Source: a virus. Taken from it: 23,713 nucleotides of DNA. The DNA lies in the IMG/VR virus record IMGVR_UViG_3300009605_000148, positions 1-23,713 of that record. One strand, written 5' to 3'. Of the stretch, positions 16,382 through 22,232 are shown in pieces (the first letter of the stretch is position 1; every line of letters begins with the position of its first letter). Both the position numbers and the translations under genes were made by a program. Under the pieces are notes generated by a model. The model was given only the letters and a program-made list of their open reading frames with translations, was not told the origin of the DNA and searched no databases.

Positions 16382-16994
16382 TATTAATCACTCCTACTAA
16401 ATTTTGTATTTGTTGTAATTTATTTCCAATTTCAGCCATAAGCCTAATATACTGTTCTTTTGGATTTTCTTTAGTTCCTTTTGGTGGAGAAATTAACCAA
16501 CCTGCTGAAATTAAAGAAGTCATATCGGAATCAGTTAAATCTGTTAATGGGCCTCTATTAATTATTGGTAACCTAGCCTTTGGTAAAAATGCTTTAAATT
16601 CTAAACCATGTTCTTCTGCTAACATTTGTTGCTCAAGCATTTCCATTTGTTTAAAAATACCTGCGTGTTTTGGGCAATAAGTTCCCTTTAATGGGCGGCC
16701 TTTATTAACTTCACTTAAAGGTATTCCCGGCCTCATTGGGTCGGAAACTTCCCATTGATGTTGTGAGCCACAAATAACACAACGATGAACTAAATTAAAT
16801 TTGTAACCATAACGAATAATAAATCGTTTCTTTTCTGGAAGTAATACTTTACGAATTTCTTTTAATTGTTTCTTAGGTTTAATTTCTCTAAAATCATAAG
16901 GAATAACAGGGCCGGGACTTCTAGCCACTAAACGACTAGAACCGAGTGATTGTGTTTGACCTGTGCCAATAATATTTGGATTAAAACCTAACAT
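16368..16994 (-). CDS. Zinc-finger protein of unknown function, 208 aa
   Basis: Starts at ATG 16994, which shares its first base with the TGA of the preceding microprotein (TGATG), seven bases after GGAGG; an ATG two codons upstream is also possible. Cys72-x2-Cys75 (RCVICGS) and Cys107-x2-His110 (TYCPKHAG) form a likely zinc site of the C2CH type. The N-terminal 70 residues are basic (EIKPKKQLKEIRKVLLPEKK, residues about 37-56). After the finger comes a helix rich in Met/Gln/Glu (IFKQMEMLEQQMLAEEHGLE). Residues 145-175 have TDLTDSDMTSLISAGWLI, and the end is a coiled-coil-like helix. It may bind nucleic acid or a partner protein. It directly follows a 23-residue zinc-ribbon gene, suggesting a split or paired zinc module. 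Confidence 0.6.
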   Translation of the reverse strand: MLGFNPNIIGTGQTQSLGSSRLVARSPGPVIPYDFREIKPKKQLKEIRKVLLPEKKRFIIRYGYKFNLVHRCVICGSQHQWEVSDPMRPGIPLSEVNKGRPLKGTYCPKHAGIFKQMEMLEQQMLAEEHGLEFKAFLPKARLPIINRGPLTDLTDSDMTSLISAGWLISPPKGTKENPKEQYIRLMAEIGNKLQQIQNLVGVINNDDE

Positions 16995-17065
16995 CACCAT
17001 CCCTCCAATCCACACTTATGACAATTACCTTCTAATGTTGTTTGTTTGCATCTAGGACATTTCAC
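16994..17065 (-). CDS. 23-residue zinc-ribbon microprotein
   Basis: A GTG at 17065 opens a 23-codon frame ending TGA at 16996-16994, whose A is the first base of the next gene's ATG. The product is MKCPRCKQTTLEGN followed by CHKCGLEGW. It has two CxxC knuckles at Cys3/Cys6 and Cys15/Cys18, the spacing of a minimal rubredoxin-like zinc ribbon. Upstream is GGTGGATGAT, the same initiation cassette that precedes the 75-residue gene. Coding is supported by the knuckles and by the tight overlap with the next start. It may be a free microprotein or a detached zinc domain of the neighbouring zinc-finger protein. It is too short for ordinary gene finders, so it is likely to be missing from annotations of related genomes. 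Confidence 0.65.
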   Translation of the reverse strand: MKCPRCKQTTLEGNCHKCGLEGW

Positions 17066-17082
17066 TAGTAATCATCCACCAT
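17058..17082. repeat. Direct repeat copy B (initiation cassette before the microprotein)
   Basis: On the minus strand it reads ATGGTGGATGATTA followed by CTAGTGAAATG. It matches 22 of 25 bases of the copy at 17305-17329, with 14 identical bases in a row. Here the ATG-led codons MVDDY and a TAG are an isolated five-codon frame outside any gene. The GTG start of the microprotein aligns with the ATG start in the other copy. Confidence 0.7.
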
Positions 17083-17084
17083 GC

Positions 17085-17312
17085 CTAATTTAATTTTTGT
17101 AATACTGCTTGTAATTCTTCCTTAATATGAGTTAAATTTAATTTCACATGATTAGGATTTATTGGGTTTTCGGGCATAGTAGATATGTTATTTTCTATTT
17201 CCCCTATTAAACCTTCAATCAATTCTTTAATAGTTCCTAATTCACGCCTAGACTCATCAATTTGCTGTAAGTTATCCCCAATATTTTTTTGTATAATTGT
17301 TTCCCATTCCAT
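17085..17312 (-). CDS. Helical 75-residue protein downstream of the GTPase
   Basis: Starts at ATG 17312, overlapping the GTPase stop as TAATG. The sequence MEWETIIQKNIGDNLQQIDE, ELGTIKELIEGLIGEIENN, then a Pro-rich turn (TMPENPINPNHV) and LTHIKEELQAVLQKLN describes a helical hairpin, likely coiled coil, acidic overall. The coding region sits between two near-identical 25-bp sequences (17058-17082 and 17305-17329), so it may have been inserted or duplicated as a unit. Adjacency and translational overlap with the GTPase make it a candidate partner, regulator or effector of that GTPase. No family recognised. Confidence 0.65.
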   Translation of the reverse strand: MEWETIIQKNIGDNLQQIDESRRELGTIKELIEGLIGEIENNISTMPENPINPNHVKLNLTHIKEELQAVLQKLN

Positions 17313-17329
17313 TAATAATCATCCACCAT
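17305..17329. repeat. Direct repeat copy A (GTPase 3' end)
   Basis: On the minus strand it reads ATGGTGGATGATTA followed by TTAATGGAATG. It covers the last codons of the GTPase (MVDDY, stop) and the start of the 75-residue gene. It differs from the copy at 17058-17082 at three positions, and the two copies lie exactly 247 bp apart. Confidence 0.7.
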
Positions 17330-17980
17330 TGTTAATACTCCACGATAAACCATTTCCGGGTCAGACTTTGCACTTATTATGTATCTAAAGGTTGGGATTC
17401 CCCGTTCTTGGAGTTTTTGCATACCATAACGGAACGGTTCAAAAATAGGGTGTTTGTCGGGTGGCCCGTCGTATTCGATATTTTTCCAGAGGTCATATTT
17501 ATTCGCCCATAATCCTATTGCTAGTGGATAATCATGATGTTTTTTCTTTTTAAGTTTATGATTATCCCGCCAATAATCATCACAAATTAAATCTACTAAA
17601 TAATGCCATGCTAATTGATTTTGCATATTTGCTGTATTAGTTAAATGTCTATCATCAATCATAAAAATAATATATTTAACATGACGCTTTCTCATATCCT
17701 TTTTCCAAAGATTCCAATATTGTGATTCACCGCCAACATCTGATGTTTTAACTGTATGAGCATTACCATCCATTTTAACAAATTTTCGTAATGGTTTATG
17801 TAAGCCTACTGTTCTCTTTGTTATTTCCGGCACTTCACCCCTAGTTCGTAATTGTTCATGTAAAGTTGTTTTTCCTACTTGGCTTGCTCCATATATTCCA
17901 AAATTAATTGCGTGAAATTTCTTGTAAAGTGATGCTATTCCTTCCACACATATTACTGCGAACCCTGCGAGAACCGACAC
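17312..17980 (-). CDS. Arf/Ras-like small GTPase encoded by the virus
   Basis: A 222-residue P-loop GTPase with all five G motifs. G1 is GASQVGKT (31-38). G2 is Thr57 in KRTVGLH. G3 is DVGGES (81-86), followed by QYWNLWKKDM. G4 is ANKYD (159-163), within IGLWANKYDLW. G5 is SAK (203-205). The DVGG with the following LW, the TVG switch I and the ANKYDL segment resemble Arf/Sar/SR-beta proteins more than translation-factor or Era-type GTPases. The position matching the catalytic Gln of Arf is Glu85, so intrinsic hydrolysis may differ. A hydrophobic N-terminal stretch (SVLAGFAVICVEGIASLYKK) could be a membrane helix analogous to the Arf amphipathic helix. About 45 residues between the IIFMIDDRHL strand and G4 form a long basic insertion. 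Start GTG 17980 lies five bases after GGTGAT, whose TGA ends the preceding membrane-protein gene. The targeted process is unknown. Confidence 0.85.
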   Translation of the reverse strand: MSVLAGFAVICVEGIASLYKKFHAINFGIYGASQVGKTTLHEQLRTRGEVPEITKRTVGLHKPLRKFVKMDGNAHTVKTSDVGGESQYWNLWKKDMRKRHVKYIIFMIDDRHLTNTANMQNQLAWHYLVDLICDDYWRDNHKLKKKKHHDYPLAIGLWANKYDLWKNIEYDGPPDKHPIFEPFRYGMQKLQERGIPTFRYIISAKSDPEMVYRGVLTMVDDY

Positions 17981-17986
17981 ATAAAA

Positions 17987-18190
17987 TCACCAAATTAATT
18001 CTTTAACTACCGTAGACAAAAATCCAAAAATATTTAATCCTATTGCTCCTGTAATGTTACCAAGACAAAAAAGAGCAACAGCGGAGGTAATCCCCCAAAA
18101 CCATGCTCTTGCTTTTATGAACCAAACATCGGCTGAATGCGCCCTTTGTAGGTCATAAGCCATAGCAGTTTCATCAAAACCGAATACCAT
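17987..18190 (-). CDS. Small membrane protein, 67 aa
   Basis: Starts at ATG 18190 with GAGGG upstream. The soluble N-terminus (FDETAMAYDLQRAHSADVWF) is followed by a hydrophobic helix at about residues 26-48 (ARAWFWGITSAVALFCLGNI) and a second weaker hydrophobic segment at 49-62 (AIGLNIFGFLSTVV), ending KELIW. The stop TGA lies inside the GGTGA that serves the GTPase, so the two are translationally coupled. It may anchor or recruit the GTPase to membrane. A holin cannot be excluded, but no lysis gene is nearby. Confidence 0.65.
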   Translation of the reverse strand: MVFGFDETAMAYDLQRAHSADVWFIKARAWFWGITSAVALFCLGNITGAIGLNIFGFLSTVVKELIW

Positions 18191-18200
18191 CTAATTGCCC

Positions 18201-18581
18201 TCATTGTTCAATCGCCGCCAAAAACTCATTTGAGATTTCCGACTCTTGATAAGGCTGAATAAAATTGCCTCTTTGTGTTTGAGTCATAGACTGTCGAATT
18301 TTTTCCATTTGTTGTTGTTCTCTTTGTTTCTTTTCCCAATAAACAGATATTTTTCTATCAAGTAACCATAATTCCATTCTATCGTTCATAGCAAGGTCAA
18401 AGATGGCTTTAATACCCATAATCCCACCAACCGTTATTAAGCCAAATAAAACTGCATGACTTAATGGCGACCAAGGCAATTCTGCACCATAATTAGCATA
18501 AAAATAAACATTGGCCCCACTAACGGTTCCAACGAATAAAATTGTCATAACTAATCTAGTATCTTTGTCTAATGAGGCCAT
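18201..18581 (-). CDS. Membrane protein with C-terminal helical tail, 126 aa
   Basis: Starts at ATG 18581, ten bases after GGTGGAG; a TTG three codons upstream is too close to that site. Two hydrophobic helices are visible: about residues 9-29 (RLVMTILFVGTVSGANVYFY) and 41-63 (HAVLFGLITVGGIMGIKAIF). Between them is a short loop (ANYGAELPWSP). The C-terminal 60 residues are charged and Gln-rich (KKQREQQQMEKIRQSMTQTQ), likely a coiled coil facing the cytoplasm. It ends eleven bases before the start of the 67-residue membrane protein. It probably forms a membrane complex with that protein and the GTPase; direct evidence is lacking. Confidence 0.65.
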   Translation of the reverse strand: MASLDKDTRLVMTILFVGTVSGANVYFYANYGAELPWSPLSHAVLFGLITVGGIMGIKAIFDLAMNDRMELWLLDRKISVYWEKKQREQQQMEKIRQSMTQTQRGNFIQPYQESEISNEFLAAIEQ

Positions 18582-18582
18582 A

Positions 18583-18864
18583 TTATGCAAACTCCACCGT
18601 TACTGATGCTGTTCCACCAGAAATATCTGCATAAAGTCCTGTATCGCATATAACTCCATGCATATCGTATTCTCTACAATCAGTTGCAGGAATAATTAAT
18701 TTAGCGACAATGGTTCCAGAACCCGCTGTATTATCATAAATATTAATTGTAGATGCTGTGCTTCCATGAGAATTAGCAACATGAACGCTAATTAAGCGCA
18801 CTCTCCCGCTAAATACCAATGCACTACTAGTCAATGCGCCACTTGTTCGACTAGAAAATGTCAC
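18583..18864 (-). CDS. Small beta-rich virion protein, 93 aa
   Basis: Starts at GTG 18864 with GGGGAT nine bases ahead. Strands are evident throughout: RVRLISVHVANSHGSTASTI, NIYDNTAGSGTIVAKLIIPA, then REYDMHGVICDTGLYADISG and TASVTVEFA at the end. The layout, with GLYxxxSGGTASVTVxF at the terminus, is that of a widespread small beta-sandwich family encoded near capsid genes in many tailed phages, often decoration or head-fibre proteins. The protein is preceded by the only sizeable noncoding gap in the window (54 bases). Assignment as a capsid decoration protein is inferred from position and pattern. Confidence 0.5.
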   Translation of the reverse strand: MTFSSRTSGALTSSALVFSGRVRLISVHVANSHGSTASTINIYDNTAGSGTIVAKLIIPATDCREYDMHGVICDTGLYADISGGTASVTVEFA

Positions 18865-18901
18865 TTTATCCCCGCCTTGATTGGGCTACTATGGCTCCAC
18901 T

Positions 18902-18910
18902 CTATAATAG
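18902..18910 (-). promoter_or_regulatory. Candidate archaeal TATA-like element
   Basis: CTATTATAG lies about 40 bases upstream of the GTG of the 93-residue gene, in the largest noncoding gap (18865-18918). An archaeal TATA box about 26 bases before the transcription start would leave a leader of roughly 12-15 bases with the ribosome binding site. It is not distinguished from AT-rich background, and no upstream BRE was recognised. Confidence 0.25.
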
Positions 18911-18918
18911 TGACGGTG

Positions 18919-19254
18919 TTATTTTTCCACTTGTGGTTTTTGTGCTACTTTAGGCGTTGATTTCTTTTTAGGAATACTTGCCTTTAATCGCCGCTTAGGT
19001 ATTAAATGTTTTTTTAATTCTGCAACACTTAATTCATTTTCCAAATCCAATACTCGATTAAGACTTAGTAATCTTAAATCAGATAATTCATCTAATGAAT
19101 CATCAGAAGTAAATTCAACTTTTAGATTTGGGTGACCCAAATAGCAAGTCGCATGAACAGCCGTCACTTCTAACGACTCTTTAGGCATTAAACGGAAGCC
19201 ATTTGCGCCCCTTGAAGAGAAGCGCACTTCGCTAATGTTAGTGACCTTAGCCAC
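18919..19254 (-). CDS. Unassigned capsid-adjacent protein, 111 aa
   Basis: Starts at GTG 19254 three bases after GGTGAT. Residues 1-50 contain strands (AKVTNISEVRFSSRGANGFR, LEVTAVHATCYLGHPN). Residues 50-85 are helical (LSDLRLLSLNRVLDLENELS) and the C-terminal 30 residues are Lys/Pro-rich (RRLKASIPKKKSTPKVAQKP), probably disordered. It lies two genes after the major capsid gene. The basic tail may contact DNA or the inner capsid. No known family recognised. Confidence 0.5.
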   Translation of the reverse strand: MAKVTNISEVRFSSRGANGFRLMPKESLEVTAVHATCYLGHPNLKVEFTSDDSLDELSDLRLLSLNRVLDLENELSVAELKKHLIPKRRLKASIPKKKSTPKVAQKPQVEK

Positions 19255-19263
19255 TTAATCACC

Positions 19264-19620
19264 TTAAATTAAGCCCCAAACACGAACCCTAATCATACCA
19301 ACATCAGTAGTATTTGTGGCTTGTGCGTTTGTTCCATCTAAATTTGTTAAAAAGACCGTAAATGATGATGCAGAAGCATATTCACCTGCGGTGCTGATAT
19401 TCAAAGCATAAATGAATCCGGTATTACCAATATTTTGTTCGGCACCACAAAGGGTAACGGCTGTAATTGTGCTTAATCCTAAGTCAGCCGCATTAACCGT
19501 TTCACCCCCTGTTGGGTATGAAGTGATATTTACTGTTGCATTAACAACATATTCATCGCCAACCACTTTAGGGCGAGCAACGCCCCTGTGGTCTGCTACA
19601 ATTGCTACTGTTGAAGCCAT
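19264..19620 (-). CDS. Putative capsid decoration or cement protein, 118 aa
   Basis: Starts at ATG 19620 with GAGTGAT five bases before it. The whole protein reads as beta strands: STVAIVADHRGVARPKVVGD, EYVVNATVNITSYPTGGETV, then ITAVTLCGAEQNIGNTGFIY and a Thr-rich end MIRVRVWGLI. Genes of this size and composition directly after the capsid gene are usually decoration proteins in tailed viruses. Direct homology was not established. Confidence 0.5.
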   Translation of the reverse strand: MASTVAIVADHRGVARPKVVGDEYVVNATVNITSYPTGGETVNAADLGLSTITAVTLCGAEQNIGNTGFIYALNISTAGEYASASSFTVFLTNLDGTNAQATNTTDVGMIRVRVWGLI

Positions 19621-19632
19621 ATTTAATCACTC

Positions 19633-21018
19633 TCACTTAATGTTAGTTACTTTACCTTGACCCTTAAAGAAAGAGCAGCCAATTTCACCCATTGTGCGGA
19701 ATAACCCTCGATTACCGAGAGTGCCAACACCGAATGGGTTTCCATGATTAATACCATCTTCAAAGTATTGGGTGGGTTTTAATGTTGCAAACCACAAATG
19801 GTCTGTATCAAGGAATAACATATCACTAATGCCTGTTGTTAAAGTATCGTGGGTAGTAGTTGGCATATCCTTACAAGGGATTAGGGGAATATCCATATAA
19901 GTTGCTACACGGAATCCAACCTCTTGACCCTTTACTCCCCTAACTCCATTGTGTGAAGGGATAATAGTTTTACCATCAATATATCGCTCTTGTGCTTGTA
20001 ATAGGTCAGCAATTGCTTGAATTGTGTCATATCCTGTTAGAATAACCTTCGGGGTTCCCCCATTGGTTCTTAGGCTTTGAATCAAGTTATTAAGAACAGT
20101 TAGTGTTAATGCTCTTTGTTCTGTTGAAGCATAACCATCACCCAAATTCAATTCTGCATCCATAAATCCAACCGATGCTCCAACGGCTGTTGAAGCCTGT
20201 CTATCAGTATTTCCATATAAGGAGGCAATATCTGTTGAAGCACCTGCACCATTAGCCGACGCAATAATGTTCTGTGTCGCTAATTCATGAATTTCTGCAC
20301 TTGAGGAAATAACCTTATGCAAAGAAGTATAATTACGCTCCATATCTGCATAAGTTTGTGTTCCCGCAGGAGAAGCAGAACCACCGCTATCAAGGTCATA
20401 ATTCTCAATAGGCATAACTATCATCTTTGATTGCACTTCAGCGTGAATTTTACCCATATCCTCTCGGATAATGGCTCTAAGGTCGCCAATTCCATCATCA
20501 ATTTTAGCCATTTCTGCTGCTAATTCTGAATAATCAAACATATGCGCTACTGTTTTAGGCGACATAAATAGAGTTGTGTATTCTGGCGCAACAGCCTTTA
20601 ATCCGGTTGAATCCAAAGCATGATTTTCTTGAACACCGCCAATTTCATCAGCATGAGGAGTATCTAATGCTGAACCTGCTGAATAAGCAGTTGTTCCAAT
20701 ACCAAATGCCGCATTTGCACCGCCTAATGGCCTACGGGTCATAACTCGCCATCCACTTTGAGTATATGGCCTCTTAGGTAATACTGATAATGGATTAATT
20801 TCTTGATTAATCATTGACCATACTTTTTGTCCATAGATTTTATTGTAAAGAGCCGATAGATTAGGCCCTGCTGTTCCATTTAGGCCAATTGCTGAATCGT
20901 GGCCTGTTACTAGACCACCAACAATACCTGCACCCTTAAGCAATTGATTTCCACCAACGGGGCTTAATCCGTAAGTGGCTGCTTCCAAATCTCTAATCGT
21001 GTTAATATACTGCACCAT
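19633..21018 (-). CDS. Major capsid protein, HK97 fold
   Basis: A 461-residue protein following the prohead protease gene. Recognisable features are an N-terminal arm, the segment ALYNKIYGQKVWSMINQEIN then PLSVLPKRPYTQSGWRVMTR (about residues 55-95), the long spine-helix region (MAKIDDGIGDLRAIIREDMG, about 165-185), and the later strands KVILTGYDTIQAIADLLQAQ (about 335) and GQEVGFRVATYMDIPLIPCK (about 365). The sequence ISDMLFLDTDHLWFATLKPT close to the C-terminus is typical of the closing strands of HK97 capsids. ATG 21018 follows GGTGA by six bases. The protein assembles the icosahedral head and is cut by the upstream protease, whose site I cannot locate. The first 40 residues may be removed. 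Confidence 0.9.
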   Translation of the reverse strand: MVQYINTIRDLEAATYGLSPVGGNQLLKGAGIVGGLVTGHDSAIGLNGTAGPNLSALYNKIYGQKVWSMINQEINPLSVLPKRPYTQSGWRVMTRRPLGGANAAFGIGTTAYSAGSALDTPHADEIGGVQENHALDSTGLKAVAPEYTTLFMSPKTVAHMFDYSELAAEMAKIDDGIGDLRAIIREDMGKIHAEVQSKMIVMPIENYDLDSGGSASPAGTQTYADMERNYTSLHKVISSSAEIHELATQNIIASANGAGASTDIASLYGNTDRQASTAVGASVGFMDAELNLGDGYASTEQRALTLTVLNNLIQSLRTNGGTPKVILTGYDTIQAIADLLQAQERYIDGKTIIPSHNGVRGVKGQEVGFRVATYMDIPLIPCKDMPTTTHDTLTTGISDMLFLDTDHLWFATLKPTQYFEDGINHGNPFGVGTLGNRGLFRTMGEIGCSFFKGQGKVTNIK

Positions 21019-21020
21019 TT

Positions 21021-22196
21021 TTATTCACCTGTTAATCTTTTAATTTCTGTGTCCAATTCGCCCCAAGACATTTTAGCAATATCTTCGGATGAAGGGACTT
21101 GTAATTCTTCGATAACTTGTTGTTGTTTAATAATTGTGTTATCCTTATTATCTTGTAAATAAGTTAAAAGTTCACTAAATTGCTTTTTTAATTCAGTGAC
21201 TTCACCATGAGCGTCATATTTTGACCTTGCGAGTTCTTCTTTCTTAACTACTACTTCTGAATTAAATCTATCTTGGAAAGTTTGTGATAAATTATCATAC
21301 GCTATCTTTTCAAGTTGTTCTGCCTTAAATTGTTCATAGGCCTTTTCAAGTGTTGGAGTTGATAAATCCAATGAAGGCACATCAAATCCTTTTACTACAC
21401 TAATCTGGTCATGTTTGTTTTTAGGATTACCACCTTCAACAATTACTTCACCTGCTTCACCCGCTTCTACTTGGCCTGTGGGTAAATCGGGAGTTGATTT
21501 TAATTCATCATCTTCAAATTCATCCATTTCCGCATCTAAGTTTTCTACATCATCGGGTAATTCCTCTAAAGGCTCTTCTAAAGGAGCCTCTTCATCCATA
21601 CTATATTCATCTGCCATATATTCACCATCTTTCATTAATTTATTCAATTCTTCAATCGCATTTTCTAATTTGCTCATATTTTCTCCATCCATTTTTAATA
21701 TATCGAATTTTGCTTCGGGGTTAATACCTTTTTCACAAATTGTTACTTCGTGGAGTTCTAATTTACTGATTTCATTATACTCGCCATGTTCAGCGTGTTC
21801 TTTCTTTACTTTTTCTAGTGCTTGACCACCAATACTAAATGAACGGAGATTACCTTTTCTAATATCCCTTGAAACTTCTTTTGCCTTTTCAATATCATTT
21901 CTTAATTTAATTACGACAAAGAATCCAACATCATCTACTTCAGTTTTCCATAATCTTCCGGTAGTATCTCTATATTCTTTTACTACTTCTCCGACTTGAA
22001 CATTTGAATGGTTTGTCATTACATTACGATACTTTGGGTCTTTAACATATTTATGAACTGCTTCTCGTAATGCTTTAAGTGTAATTAAATCGTTTTGTTT
22101 ATCTACAATTTCTATTGATGCGTAACCGGCAATATGTAAATCATTTGACTTGAGAATAGTAAAGTCATGCTGCTGATTCGCTACTACACTTGACAC
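21021..22196 (-). CDS. Prohead serine protease with scaffold-like C-terminal extension
   Basis: A 391-residue protein. The N-terminal 180 residues match HK97-type (U35) prohead proteases: NVMTNHSNVQVGEVV with His63 as the catalytic base, LRSFSIGGQA with Ser121 as nucleophile, and LELHEVTICEKGINPEAKFD as the closing strand motif. Residues about 190-250 are very acidic (DEEAPLEEPLEELPDDVENL), and the rest is helical (KAYEQFKAEQLEKIAYDNLS, EVTELKKQFSELLTYLQDNK), as in scaffold (delta) domains. So one polypeptide probably supplies both scaffold and protease. Start: GTG 22196, six bases after GGGGTGG; a TTG at 22211 lies at the edge of that run. It is immediately followed by the major capsid gene. 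Confidence 0.85.
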   Translation of the reverse strand: MSSVVANQQHDFTILKSNDLHIAGYASIEIVDKQNDLITLKALREAVHKYVKDPKYRNVMTNHSNVQVGEVVKEYRDTTGRLWKTEVDDVGFFVVIKLRNDIEKAKEVSRDIRKGNLRSFSIGGQALEKVKKEHAEHGEYNEISKLELHEVTICEKGINPEAKFDILKMDGENMSKLENAIEELNKLMKDGEYMADEYSMDEEAPLEEPLEELPDDVENLDAEMDEFEDDELKSTPDLPTGQVEAGEAGEVIVEGGNPKNKHDQISVVKGFDVPSLDLSTPTLEKAYEQFKAEQLEKIAYDNLSQTFQDRFNSEVVVKKEELARSKYDAHGEVTELKKQFSELLTYLQDNKDNTIIKQQQVIEELQVPSSEDIAKMSWGELDTEIKRLTGE

Positions 22197-22232
22197 ATTG
22201 AGCCACCCCAACTATACTATATGAAGAGAGCG

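Noticed and set aside
18863-18940. A minus-strand frame through the gap before the 93-residue gene, ending in the GTGA overlap
   Set aside because: It reads plausibly (ending VTIIEWSHSSPIKAGIK) and stops exactly at the next start, but it contains no ATG, GTG or TTG and overlaps the end of the 111-residue gene, so I cannot support it as a gene.
21415-21825. 136-codon Ser-rich plus-strand frame opposite the protease-scaffold gene
   Set aside because: The Ser/Phe bias mirrors the acidic Glu/Asp-rich codons on the other strand; no initiation site was seen.
22212-22222. TATA-like run upstream of the prohead protease
   Set aside because: It is too close to the GTG start (under 30 bases) for an archaeal promoter with a leader carrying the ribosome site, and AT-rich runs are common here.
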